A DNA stretch of 64,000 nt, taken from positions 124,001 to 188,000 of the forward strand of contig JADJZU010000002.1 in the NCBI GenBank assembly GCA_016715625.1, in the 5' to 3' direction. Below are positions 45,201-53,972 of the stretch, one piece after another. Each line of letters begins with the position of its first letter. Position 1 is the first letter of the stretch. The notes below the pieces were generated by a model that saw nothing but the letters and a program-made list of their open reading frames with translations, made no database searches and was not told where the DNA came from. The DNA comes from Bacteroidota bacterium. Its GTDB lineage: Bacteria; Bacteroidota; Bacteroidia; Chitinophagales; LD1. The position numbers were made by a program, and so were the translations under genes.

Positions 45201-45830
45201 ATGATTAATTTAAACGCACAGCTGCTGGGTTTATTCTTCTGCTTGTTTCTTTCATCCTGTAAGAACGATTTTGATAAAGAGGGTCGGCTGCACATAGAAT
45301 CGCTTACTTCATCCTCCGGTACTTTAAAATTTACCCCCATGCTCCGCAGCGACAGTGCTTCGGTTTTATCTTTTATACCGGATACTTTTTTCTATGACGG
45401 TAAGCCATTTACTGGAGCGGTAGTGAGATATGCGGATGAATCGAAGCTGCAATTGGAAGGGCGTATGAAAAATGGATTAATGGACAGCACATGGTCTTAT
45501 TACTATTTGTCGGGCGGTTTGCGCATGAAAGGCAATTATAGATCAGGATGGGACATCGGAAAATGGACCAGCTACTATGGCTATGGCAAAAAGAAAATTG
45601 AAAAAGTATATGACCCGTATGGATTTATGCTCTCCCGCATCGAATATTACGATAACGGCCAATTGAAAAGCCTCCAGCAGGTGAAGCATCCTGATTATGG
45701 TAGCCGAATGAGAAGAATGCAATGGAACCGAAAAGGAGAGCTTGATTATATCTATGTGGAAGATTCCATTTTGAAAAGATTCTCCACTGACGAAACCGAA
45801 AAAGTAGGAGAGGACCTATTCATGGAATAA
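45201..45830 (+). CDS. MORN-like repeat lipoprotein (YwqK-type)
   Basis: 209 residues from the ATG at 45201; a TTG two codons upstream is less likely. The signal peptide ends in LFLSSC. The body has MORN-variant repeats of the kind seen in YwqK-family proteins: FFYDGKPFTGAVVRY, LEGRMKNGLMDSTWSYYYLSG, MKGNYRSGWDIGKWTSYYGYG, IEYYDNGQLKSLQQ. Such proteins are sometimes labelled antitoxins, but nothing here supports a toxin partner. Lone gene between DUF4349 and secA. Confidence 0.82.
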   Translation: MINLNAQLLGLFFCLFLSSCKNDFDKEGRLHIESLTSSSGTLKFTPMLRSDSASVLSFIPDTFFYDGKPFTGAVVRYADESKLQLEGRMKNGLMDSTWSYYYLSGGLRMKGNYRSGWDIGKWTSYYGYGKKKIEKVYDPYGFMLSRIEYYDNGQLKSLQQVKHPDYGSRMRRMQWNRKGELDYIYVEDSILKRFSTDETEKVGEDLFME

Positions 45831-45870
45831 GCGACTGATTTTTTTAAAATACGGTAGCAAAAGTCAAATC

Positions 45871-48800
45871 TTACTCGTCATCTAAGTCTTTACCGTGGCA
45901 TTTTTTGAATTTCTTGCCACTGCCACAAGGGCACAAATCGTTTCTGCCCACTTTGTCGCCCACGCGTATTGGTTCCGGTTTCTTTTCTATGGGTTGTTGT
46001 GGTTGCTGCTCATTATTCTGATACACTGGGTTCTGCTCAATGGCTCCACGGCTCTCCTGTATCTTTTTCGCATACGCTTTTTGTGGCTGTTCGGCCTCTT
46101 TCATTTGCCCCGGTTCAGTCTGTGGCAATTGTCCTTTAAATAAGAAGGATGCTATATCACGATTTACATTGCTCAGCATATTTGTAAACAGATTAAAAGC
46201 CTCTTTCTTGTAAATAACAATCGGATCTTTCTGCTCATAAGTGGCTAACTGCACTTCCTGTTTTAAGTCATCCACCGCGCGCAGGTGGTTTTTCCATTCT
46301 TCATCAATAATGGCCAGCGTAATGTTCTTCTCAAACTCAGTGATTAGCTCCTTTCCGTTATTAGCAAGTGTTTCCTTCAAATCTACCAATACATTAAATC
46401 CTCGTTTGCCATCGCTAAACGGAATGGCCACATTGGTAACCGAATCGCCCCGCTGCTGATAAATATTATGCAACACCGACATGATCTGCTGAGTCATGCG
46501 CTCTGTTTTGCGCTTATATACTTCCATGGCTTCGCTGAAAAGCTTCTCGGTGACCTGCTCGCTATTGTTGCCGTAAAGCTCCTCTTTGGTGATTGTAGTA
46601 TCGAGCGCAAAAAAACGAATCACCTCTAATTTAAAGCCATCAAAATCCTTAGTTTCTTTAGATGCACTAACCAGCTCTTCGCACAAATCGTAAAAGCTGT
46701 TATTGATATCCACGGCCAATTGGTCACCAAACAAAGCATGTCTGCGCTTGGTGTAAATGACATCGCGCTGACGGTTCATTACATCATCATATTCCAATAG
46801 CCTTTTACGAACACCGAAATCATTCTCTTCCACTTTTTTCTGTGCGCGCTCAATTGAACTTGAAATCATGCTGTGTTGAATCACTTCGCCTTCTTCGTAC
46901 CCCATTTTGTCCATCACCTTCACAATTCTGTCGCTGCCAAATAAGCGCATCAATTCATCTTCCATGGATACAAAAAACTGAGAAGTTCCCGGATCACCTT
47001 GACGGCCCGCGCGACCGCGCAATTGTCGGTCTACCCGTCTGCTATTGTGTCTCTCAGAGCCAATAATTGCAAGACCACCCGCTTTCACTACATCTTCCTT
47101 AATCTTGATATCGGTTCCGCGACCAGCCATGTTAGTGGCAATAGTCACCGTGCCTGCAATACCAGCTTCGGCTACAATGTCGGCCTCGCGTTGATGTTGC
47201 TTGGCATTCAATACGTTGTGCTTAATCTTTTTCTGTGTCAGCATTCTCGATAGCAATTCTGATACATCCACTGCAGTAGTGCCCACCAGCACAGGTCTTC
47301 CGGCCTGTGTCAGTTTTTGAATCTCTTCGATAATGGCATTGAATTTTTCTCTGCGTGTTTTATACACTAAATCATCTTTATCGCTACGGGTTATCGGGCG
47401 ATTGGTAGGTATTGAGGAAACCTCCAATTTGTAGATGTCCCAAAATTCCTGCGCTTCCGTTTCGGCCGTTCCGGTCATACCACATAGCTTGTGAAACATC
47501 CGGAAATAGTTTTGCAAAGTAATGGTAGCCAGCGTTTGAGAAGCCGCTTCTACTTTTACATTTTCCTTAGCCTCAATGGCCTGGTGCAATCCATCGCTAT
47601 ATCTGCGACCATCAAGGATACGTCCGGTGTTTTCATCCACTATTTTTACTTTGCCATCCATCACTACATAATCCACATCCTTTTCAAACAGAGAATAGGC
47701 CTTTAACAATTGGCTTACCGAGTGGATTCGCTCACTCTTTTCGCTGTAGTCGCGGATGAGAGCGTCTTTGCTGGCTATTTTCTCTTCAGCAGAAGCGTTT
47801 GAGTTTTCAATTTCAGCAATCACACTGCCCATGTCAGGAATTACAAAGAAATTTGGGTCTTCACCCACTCCTGTAATCAGTTCAATTCCCTTTTCTGTCA
47901 GTTCTACGCTGTTGTTTTTTTCATCGATAGAAAAGTATAAGTTCTTATCCACCTCCGGCATTTGCTTTTGCTGTTCGCCCAGGTAGTGGTTTTCGGCACT
48001 CTGCATAATCTGCTTCATACCGGCTTCGCTCAAAAATTTAATGAGCGCAGAGTTAGACGGATATCCTCTGTGTGAGGCATACAAGGCATAGCCGCCTTCT
48101 CCTTCTTTTTCTCCGGTTTTGCCATCTTTAATCAATCGCTTTGCATCGGCTAAGTATTGATTACATACTTTTCTCTGCGCATCTATCAATCGCGATATTC
48201 TTGGCTTCAGCTCATAAAACTGTTTTTCGTCTCCGCTATCTACCTGACCCGAGATAATGAGCGGAGTTCTGGCATCATCAATCAATACGCTATCTACCTC
48301 ATCCACCATGGCAAAATGGTGTTTTCGCTGGACCATTTCTTCGGGTGTGCGCACCATGTTGTCGCGCAGGTAATCAAAGCCAAATTCATTGTTGGTACCG
48401 TAAGTAATATCTGCATTGTATGCATTTTTACGGGCTTCGCTGTGCGGCTGATATTTATCTATGCAATCTACACGCAACCCCAAAAATTGAAACAGCGGAC
48501 CATTCCATTCGCTATCTCTTCGGGCCAGGTAATCGTTAACTGTTACAATATGAACCCCTTCACCGGCCAAAGCATTGAGGTAAGCTGGCAAGGTGGCAAC
48601 CAATGTTTTTCCCTCACCGGTGGCCATCTCCGATATTTTACCTTGGTGCAGCACAATACCTCCAATCAACTGCACATCATAATGAACCATGTTCCACTTC
48701 ACCGGTACACCGGCTGCTAACCACTGGTTAGCGTAACGTGCTTTTCCATCCTGAATGGTAATGTTGGGGTATTTGACAGCCATCTCGCGATCCAATTCAG

Positions 48801-49200
48801 TGGCGGTGCTCTCCACATATTCGTTGTTCGCAAAGCGGTAAGCGGCTTCTTTTACCACAGCAAAAGCTTCCGGTAAAATCTGTTCCAATATAACTTCAAT
48901 TTCCTTGTCTCTTTCTTTTCTTATCTCCTCAATTTTTTTGTAGTAGTTGTCTTTCGCCTGCAATTCCTCCTCTGCTTCTGCTTTGCTCCGTATGTCTGCA
49001 ATCTGATTATCGATATCGGTTAAATGCTCTTTAATCCTGGAGCGGAACTCGTTTGTTTTTGCGCGTAATTCATCATTGCTGATGTTTTTCAACTTATCAT
49101 ACTCGGCATTGATGGCTGTTACCAGCGGCATCATTTCTTTTAAATCGCGATCGTTTTTGCTTCCGAAGATTGACTTCACTATCTTATCAAAGAATCCCAT
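45871..49200 (-). CDS. secA: preprotein translocase ATPase SecA
   Basis: 1109 residues, the long form usual in Bacteroidota, with an insertion in the first nucleotide-binding region (about 330-440). It drives export through SecYEG. Walker A is in EMATGEGKTLVATLPAYL (near residue 190), the DEAD-like box is DEVDSVLIDDARTPLI, motif VI is in TNMAGRGTDIKI and QLRGRAGRQGDPGTSQFF, and the C-terminus is a zinc-binding SEC-C tail (NDLCPCGSGKKFKKCHG) that contacts SecB or ribosomes. Single gene; many of its clients (signal-peptide proteins) lie in this window. Confidence 0.98.
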   Translation of the reverse strand: MGFFDKIVKSIFGSKNDRDLKEMMPLVTAINAEYDKLKNISNDELRAKTNEFRSRIKEHLTDIDNQIADIRSKAEAEEELQAKDNYYKKIEEIRKERDKEIEVILEQILPEAFAVVKEAAYRFANNEYVESTATELDREMAVKYPNITIQDGKARYANQWLAAGVPVKWNMVHYDVQLIGGIVLHQGKISEMATGEGKTLVATLPAYLNALAGEGVHIVTVNDYLARRDSEWNGPLFQFLGLRVDCIDKYQPHSEARKNAYNADITYGTNNEFGFDYLRDNMVRTPEEMVQRKHHFAMVDEVDSVLIDDARTPLIISGQVDSGDEKQFYELKPRISRLIDAQRKVCNQYLADAKRLIKDGKTGEKEGEGGYALYASHRGYPSNSALIKFLSEAGMKQIMQSAENHYLGEQQKQMPEVDKNLYFSIDEKNNSVELTEKGIELITGVGEDPNFFVIPDMGSVIAEIENSNASAEEKIASKDALIRDYSEKSERIHSVSQLLKAYSLFEKDVDYVVMDGKVKIVDENTGRILDGRRYSDGLHQAIEAKENVKVEAASQTLATITLQNYFRMFHKLCGMTGTAETEAQEFWDIYKLEVSSIPTNRPITRSDKDDLVYKTRREKFNAIIEEIQKLTQAGRPVLVGTTAVDVSELLSRMLTQKKIKHNVLNAKQHQREADIVAEAGIAGTVTIATNMAGRGTDIKIKEDVVKAGGLAIIGSERHNSRRVDRQLRGRAGRQGDPGTSQFFVSMEDELMRLFGSDRIVKVMDKMGYEEGEVIQHSMISSSIERAQKKVEENDFGVRKRLLEYDDVMNRQRDVIYTKRRHALFGDQLAVDINNSFYDLCEELVSASKETKDFDGFKLEVIRFFALDTTITKEELYGNNSEQVTEKLFSEAMEVYKRKTERMTQQIMSVLHNIYQQRGDSVTNVAIPFSDGKRGFNVLVDLKETLANNGKELITEFEKNITLAIIDEEWKNHLRAVDDLKQEVQLATYEQKDPIVIYKKEAFNLFTNMLSNVNRDIASFLFKGQLPQTEPGQMKEAEQPQKAYAKKIQESRGAIEQNPVYQNNEQQPQQPIEKKPEPIRVGDKVGRNDLCPCGSGKKFKKCHGKDLDDE

Positions 49201-49463
49201 TATGGCTGCTTGTTTTGGTTTATGTTATGTTGTTTCTGCTTGGCAAACGCTGCCGGGTATCAGAAAAGCGGGCTAAATTAAAAACCTGCTGATAATGACA
49301 TGGAACGATTAACAACTATAGTGCAAGGTTTTCTTGGAGGTATTTATGGCAGATATTCGTTGTAGAACGATTCTTTATGTCTATATGAAAGAATCATATT
49401 GGACAGAAGGGCAGTATTGTCTTATATTTATCTGGTCTTTTTTCTTCCTTAAACCGTATCGCT
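49201..49463. other. 263-bp intergenic region between divergent secA and the EEP-family gene
   Basis: No established gene. It contains a 21-codon reading frame on the plus strand from ATG at 49299 (MERLTTIVQGFLGGIYGRYS...) and a perfect 8-bp inverted repeat GATTCTTT / AAAGAATC (49369-49376, 49388-49395) with an 11-nt spacer. A possible promoter for the plus-strand gene is TTG-N21-TATATTTA ending about 49432. None is strong. Confidence 0.4.
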
Positions 49464-50336
49464 GTGATTAAAAAATATCTCACTATTTCGCTTTTACTTG
49501 TTTTTTGTGCGACCGTATTATCTGCTCAGGATTCCAATAATAAGGTTCATATTTTATCCTGGAATATTAAGATGCTCCCGCGTGGTTTAGTATTCCTGAA
49601 GCATCATCCGGTCAAGCGTGCAAAGCTGATTCCGGCTCATTTACTTTCCGATTCCATCGATGTTATCTGTTTTCAGGAAGCCTTTGACCCACGCGCACGC
49701 AGGCTGCTTAAAAAAGGACTCCGCGCAGAGTTTCCTTATGTGGTGGGTCCTGCAAATAACTGGGCTAGCTTTCGGGTCAATAGTGGTGTAATGATGTTTA
49801 GCCGCTACCCGATGAAGCAATTGGGGCAAACCCGATTTTCTACCTGCGAAAAAGAAGATTGCATGGCGCGAAAAGGCGGATTAATGTGTGAGGTGGAAAA
49901 GGGAGGTAGAAAAATTCAATTGCTGGGTACGCATTGCGAAGCGGGAGGTTCCAAGGAGATGAAGGTATCTCAATTTTATGAGCTAAAAGACCTGGCCGAC
50001 AAATTTGCCAATGATACTACTCCCTTATTCTATTTGGGCGATTTTAATTGCGCACGCAACAACATAAATCTTTATCCCGATATGATTACTGCCCTAAATG
50101 CATCCGATGGAGATTTTACAGGCGAGATACAATGCACAGCCGACCATCAGCAATGCGACATGCTCAGCCTGAATCCCAATGGCACCCGAAAAGTGATTGA
50201 CTTTGTGTTGGAACGCAACAATGCCGCTAAGCCCGTCCGCGTTAAGCGTGAAGTGCGAAGGTATCGCCAAACCTGGCACAAGAACCACACCGATTTGAGC
50301 GACCATTATGCAGTGTATGCTGTTTGCGAGTGGTAG
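49464..50336 (+). CDS. secreted endonuclease/exonuclease/phosphatase-family protein (sphingomyelinase-like)
   Basis: 290 residues, starting at a GTG (no ATG occurs before the catalytic domain, and a good signal peptide, IKKYLTISLLLVFCATVLSAQ, follows the GTG). The DNase I-like fold is shown by LSWNIKMLPRG, ICFQEAFDPRARRLL, the His in LLGTHCEAGG, LGDFNCARNN and the final TDLSDHYAVYA. This order resembles neutral sphingomyelinases and other secreted phosphodiesterases; nuclease activity is the alternative. Extracellular or periplasmic. Ends at a bidirectional terminator shared with rpmA. Confidence 0.85.
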   Translation: MIKKYLTISLLLVFCATVLSAQDSNNKVHILSWNIKMLPRGLVFLKHHPVKRAKLIPAHLLSDSIDVICFQEAFDPRARRLLKKGLRAEFPYVVGPANNWASFRVNSGVMMFSRYPMKQLGQTRFSTCEKEDCMARKGGLMCEVEKGGRKIQLLGTHCEAGGSKEMKVSQFYELKDLADKFANDTTPLFYLGDFNCARNNINLYPDMITALNASDGDFTGEIQCTADHQQCDMLSLNPNGTRKVIDFVLERNNAAKPVRVKREVRRYRQTWHKNHTDLSDHYAVYAVCEW

Positions 50337-50341
50337 ACATT

Positions 50342-50373
50342 AAAAAAGCCTCTTCAACAGAAGAGGCTTTTTT
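50342..50373. terminator. bidirectional intrinsic terminator
   Basis: Perfect 14-bp stem (AAAAAAGCCTCTTC / GAAGAGGCTTTTTT) with loop AACA. It ends the EEP gene on the plus strand and rplU-rpmA on the minus strand. Confidence 0.95.
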
Positions 50374-50394
50374 AATTAGTGTTCCTTATTTTTA

Positions 50395-50655
50395 TTACGC
50401 TTCTGCAGCTACTACATGCACAAACCTACGGTCGTTTTTACCTTTCGTAAATTTTACAATGCCGTCTGTTACAGCAAAGATAGTATGGTCTTTTCCAAGG
50501 CCTACTCCGTTGCCGGGGTGGAAAGAGGTTCCACGCTGACGTACGATGATGTTGCCGGATATTACAGCGTCTCCGCCATATACTTTAATACCTAATCTTT
50601 TGCTGTGGGATTCGCGTCCGTTCTTTACCTTACCTTCCCCTTTCTTGTGTGCCAT
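50395..50655 (-). CDS. rpmA: 50S ribosomal protein L27
   Basis: 86 residues. Canonical MAHKKGEGKVKNGRESHSKR and VKVYGG-like core (GIKVYGGDAVISGNIIVRQRG), which line the peptidyl-transferase region. The N-terminus starts directly with MAHKKG, so no Prp-type cleavage is needed. It follows rplU by 34 bp. Confidence 0.98.
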   Translation of the reverse strand: MAHKKGEGKVKNGRESHSKRLGIKVYGGDAVISGNIIVRQRGTSFHPGNGVGLGKDHTIFAVTDGIVKFTKGKNDRRFVHVVAAEA

Positions 50656-50689
50656 GGTATGTTTTTTTTACTATTTCTAAGTGGATAAA

Positions 50690-50998
50690 TTAGTTGATAG
50701 AGTCTATCGAAATCTGAGTCAATGATTGACGGTGCCCCTGAGTCTTTTCGTATGTTTTTCTACGCTTCTTTTTGTAGATAATAACCTTGTCATCTTTCAG
50801 GTGCTGAACGATGGTTGCGTTTACTTTAACCCCGCTCACTACCGGTGTTCCTACCTGCACTGAACCGTTATTATCGGTCAGCAACACGCGGTCAAAGGCT
50901 ACTTTATCACCTTCGTTGCCTTCCAGGCGGTGAACGTATAATTTTTTGCCGGCTTCTGCCTTAAACTGCTGTCCAGCGATTTCTACTATTGCGTACAT
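50690..50998 (-). CDS. rplU: 50S ribosomal protein L21
   Basis: 102 residues from the ATG at 50998, giving the canonical MYAIVEIAGQQFKAEAGKKLYV; an upstream in-frame ATG is excluded because the promoter lies between. Other conserved parts are VLLTDNNGSVQVGTP and IIYKKKRRKTYEKTQGHRQ. First gene of rplU-rpmA. Confidence 0.98.
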   Translation of the reverse strand: MYAIVEIAGQQFKAEAGKKLYVHRLEGNEGDKVAFDRVLLTDNNGSVQVGTPVVSGVKVNATIVQHLKDDKVIIYKKKRRKTYEKTQGHRQSLTQISIDSIN

Positions 50999-51017
50999 AT
51001 CTTGAATTTTGGGAGCG

Positions 51018-51047
51018 CAAATATAAGTGCGCTTTCTATAAATCCAA
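51018..51047 (-). promoter_or_regulatory. promoter of rplU-rpmA (TTG-N19-TATATTTG)
   Basis: Minus strand TTG at 51045-51047, a 19-bp spacer and TATATTTG at 51018-51025, a full consensus match, 20 bp before the rplU ATG. Confidence 0.85.
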
Positions 51048-51054
51048 ATCAAAT

Positions 51055-52284
51055 TTAACTTCTCAGGTTACGCATCCTTTGCAAGAGCGTTGGGTGAGAG
51101 TAGTTAAAGAACACATAAGCAGGGTGCGGTTGCACATTGCTCAGGTGGTTAACCGTTAGTTTTTTAAGCGAACGGATAAGCGGTTCGGCCCCGTAAGTGG
51201 CTTTGGCGTAGTTATCGGCTTCGTATTCGTTTTTTCGGCTTAGTAGGTGGCTCAATAAGCTTGTAATCAGATTAATGGGGGAGTAGAGAATCGAAAAAAC
51301 GATTAACGACAGATGAAAGCTATTCTTCTCCGCGCCCAATACCTCCGCCATCACCGGGTTGCTGGCGAGCCATCCAAACAGAAAAAACATAACTCCCATT
51401 TGTAGAATACCGATGGCCATGCCCTGCAGCACATGTTTCTTTTTGTAATGGCCCACCTCATGTGCCAGCACAGCCGTAATTTCCTCGGTGCTCAGGTCTT
51501 TAATCAGGTTATCAAACAGCACAATGTTTTTACGGCTGCCAATGCCACTGAAAAACGCGTTTGCCTTTGAACTTCTTTTCGAACCATCCATCACCATAAT
51601 GTTAGTGAGCGGAAACTGCACGGTGGAGGCGTAGTTTTCTATGCTTTGGCGCAGGGCTCCGGGCTCCAGCGGAGTTAGTTTGTTGAACACCGGCAGCAAT
51701 AGGTTAGTATAAAACATGGCCATAAAAATGGAGACGCTGCCCACTAACAACCATCCGGCAATCCAAAAATATGGACCCAATACCTGATATAGCCAAGTGA
51801 GCAAGGCCAGAATTCCGCCCCCCAATATTACGGTTAGCAGCACTGTCTTAAGCTTATCACCTATAAAGGTCGACAGGCTTGTTTTATTAAATCCAAATCG
51901 TTCTTCCACCACAAAAGTGTGGTAAAGGTCCATCGGAAGATTAATAAGAAAAGAGCCCAGAGCCAACAGACCAAAAAACACCAGCGCTTGCAGCACCACA
52001 TGTTCCGAATAGCCGGTGGCTATGCCGTCCACATAGGCAAACCCGCCCAGGAGCAAAAAAGAGAGGGAGATTAGCAGCGAAAGGGTAGAAGAAACAAGAC
52101 CAAATTTAAAGTTGAGGCTGGCATACTTTTTCGCCTCCTCATATTTTGCCGCATCATACAGCCCTTCCGCATCTGGCGGTATCGGTTTGTTCCAACTCAG
52201 GTGATTTAAAACGCCCAGAGTTTTGGTAAGTATAAATTCGAACAGCATAAATCCTACAATCAGATATAAGAGAGTAATGGCCAT
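51055..52284 (-). CDS. M48 metallopeptidase (Ste24/CAAX protease-like)
   Basis: 409 residues from the ATG at 52284, chosen because the first membrane helix (ITLLYLIVGFMLFEFIL) starts there. About seven hydrophobic helices. The zinc motif is AVLAHEVGHYKKKH (near residue 277), with the third ligand in KNEYEADNYA. The layout is that of full-length Ste24-type peptidases rather than the shorter HtpX. Bacterial members are thought to act in membrane-protein quality control. Function beyond that is unknown. Confidence 0.9.
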   Translation of the reverse strand: MAITLLYLIVGFMLFEFILTKTLGVLNHLSWNKPIPPDAEGLYDAAKYEEAKKYASLNFKFGLVSSTLSLLISLSFLLLGGFAYVDGIATGYSEHVVLQALVFFGLLALGSFLINLPMDLYHTFVVEERFGFNKTSLSTFIGDKLKTVLLTVILGGGILALLTWLYQVLGPYFWIAGWLLVGSVSIFMAMFYTNLLLPVFNKLTPLEPGALRQSIENYASTVQFPLTNIMVMDGSKRSSKANAFFSGIGSRKNIVLFDNLIKDLSTEEITAVLAHEVGHYKKKHVLQGMAIGILQMGVMFFLFGWLASNPVMAEVLGAEKNSFHLSLIVFSILYSPINLITSLLSHLLSRKNEYEADNYAKATYGAEPLIRSLKKLTVNHLSNVQPHPAYVFFNYSHPTLLQRMRNLRS

Positions 52285-52440
52285 TACAGATTTTTGGGGG
52301 CGAAAGTAATGTTTGGCAAATAGCCTGTGTCCTAAATTTGATTTTAGAAAAGGTTCACGGACCAACAATTTTGCCATGCAGCAGACCCCGAACATTGTTT
52401 ATTAAGGCATTTTTCAGAAATTCGATTTCAAACAAAATCT

Positions 52441-52845
52441 ATGGCTTACTGGCTGGTAAAATCAGACCCCGAAACCTACAGTTTCGAGCGAATGAAAAAG
52501 GAAAAGAAAACTATGTGGGATGGCGTGCGAAACTATGCCGCACGCAATAATCTGCGCGCTATGAAAAAAGGCGATTTGTGTTTTTTTTATGAAAGCATGA
52601 ACGGTGAGCCCTCCGTGGTAGGCATCGTAAAAGTTGCCAAGGAAGCCTACCAGGACCCCACCACCACCGAAGATTGGAGCGTAGTGGATTTAGAATACAA
52701 CAAGGCATTGAAGCCCGTTACATTGAAGCAGGTAAAAGCGAATGCTAAGTTATCGCAAATGGCCCTCGTTCGCTTATCCCGGCTCAGCGTACAACCTGTC
52801 ACCGATGCCGAGTGGCAGGAAGTCATGAAGATGAGCGGAAGCTAA
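52441..52845 (+). CDS. EVE-domain protein
   Basis: 134 residues forming one EVE domain (PUA-related, YTH-like), which recognises modified bases or RNA. Conserved parts are AYWLVKSDPETYSFERM at the N-terminus, MWDGVRNYAARNNLRAMKKGDLCFFYES, and VVGIVKVAKEAYQDPT. The stop overlaps the stop of the convergent radical SAM gene. Housekeeping role likely; no restriction genes are adjacent. Confidence 0.92.
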   Translation: MAYWLVKSDPETYSFERMKKEKKTMWDGVRNYAARNNLRAMKKGDLCFFYESMNGEPSVVGIVKVAKEAYQDPTTTEDWSVVDLEYNKALKPVTLKQVKANAKLSQMALVRLSRLSVQPVTDAEWQEVMKMSGS

Positions 52846-53951
52846 AACAACTCCATTTGGCTGGAGTCTTTGTTCTGCATCAAGAGCTCCGCTTTTCTTT
52901 TCTCAAACAGCGAGAAGTTCAACTCCGGCAATTTTCGCCCGGCCATAAACTTGTTGCGGGCCAGTATAAACTGCTGCTGAATCATTTCGGCAAACTTCCC
53001 CTCCCCCTTCATCCTGCGGCCATACTCCGTATCGTTCACCTGGCCGCCATGCAGGTGCTGTAACTGGTTCATTATCTTCTGTGCTCGATTCGGAAAATTT
53101 TTATGCGCCCAGTCTTCAAAGATTTTCCCGTTATGCCCATTCAGTCTGGCTACAATGTAACTGCACCCCAGCGCCCCCGCATCTGCCACCGCTTTCACCA
53201 CCTCAAAAATAGACTCATCATTGAGCGATGGAATGATGGGAGCAATATTCACATGAACAGGAATCTTTAAATCCCGAAAGGTCCCTATTGTTCTCAAAAT
53301 GTTTCGGGCGCTCGAAGTGCGCGGCTCCATAATCCGCTTCAGGTCCTCATCCAGTGTAGTCAGGCTAAGCACTACCCACACCAGGTTTTCGCGAGCCAGG
53401 TCTTGCAGAATATCGCTATCGCGCTCTATCATCACATTTTTGGTAATGATACTCACCGGGTGTTGCAATTCCCTAAAGACCATGAGGCATTTTCGGGTAA
53501 TGCCAAATTTTCGTTCGGCCGGCTGATAGCAATCAGTATTGCCCGAAAGCGTAATGGCTGCGGGTTCCCATTTCTTGGTCAGCAGTGTTTTTCGCAGCAG
53601 CTCCGGAGCCGTATTTTTCACCAGTATATTCTGCTCAAAATCTTTACCGGCACTATAGCCCCAATACTCATGCGTATTGCGCGCATAGCAATACACACAA
53701 CCATGCTCGCAGCCCTGATAGGGGTTCATGCTCCAGGGGAATAGCAAATCAGGGCTATGCACCCGATTGAGAATCGTCTTAGGGAAAACTTCTATGAATT
53801 TTGTTTTGGCATTATACCGTAAAGCCTCCAGCCGTTCCTCCTCCGTGGGCAAATCATTCAGATAAATCTCCTGCTCGTTCTTCAAAAAACGATTTGCCGG
53901 GTTCAATTGCGAACCTCTTCCTTTTACATACGCGGTATTTTTTTTGGCCAC
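52842..53951 (-). CDS. PA0069-family radical SAM protein
   Basis: 369 residues. The SAM cluster motif is GCEHGCVYCYAR, with the following NTHEYWGYSAGKDFEQNI that marks the PA0069/Rv2578c subfamily, and the N-terminal FIEVFPKTILNRVHSPD. Further conserved parts are ALSGN-like AITLSGNTDCYQPAE, VSIITKNVMIERD and PVHVNIAPIIPSLND. It is related to spore photoproduct lyase in fold; its reaction is not known. Follows the NUDIX gene by 21 bp. Confidence 0.9.
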   Translation of the reverse strand: MAKKNTAYVKGRGSQLNPANRFLKNEQEIYLNDLPTEEERLEALRYNAKTKFIEVFPKTILNRVHSPDLLFPWSMNPYQGCEHGCVYCYARNTHEYWGYSAGKDFEQNILVKNTAPELLRKTLLTKKWEPAAITLSGNTDCYQPAERKFGITRKCLMVFRELQHPVSIITKNVMIERDSDILQDLARENLVWVVLSLTTLDEDLKRIMEPRTSSARNILRTIGTFRDLKIPVHVNIAPIIPSLNDESIFEVVKAVADAGALGCSYIVARLNGHNGKIFEDWAHKNFPNRAQKIMNQLQHLHGGQVNDTEYGRRMKGEGKFAEMIQQQFILARNKFMAGRKLPELNFSLFEKRKAELLMQNKDSSQMELF

Positions 53952-53972
53952 AATAGAAAAAATGAAAAATTC

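Noticed and set aside
45201..45830. Toxin-antitoxin label for the YwqK-like gene
   Set aside because: The protein is a lipoprotein with MORN-like repeats and no small toxin-like gene is adjacent.
48157..48720. 187-codon frame antisense to secA
   Set aside because: Composition is that of a shadow frame; secA itself is complete and conserved over this stretch.
52441..52845. EVE-domain gene as a sign of a modification-dependent defence system
   Set aside because: No nuclease, McrBC or methyltransferase gene is next to it; stand-alone EVE proteins are common housekeeping genes.
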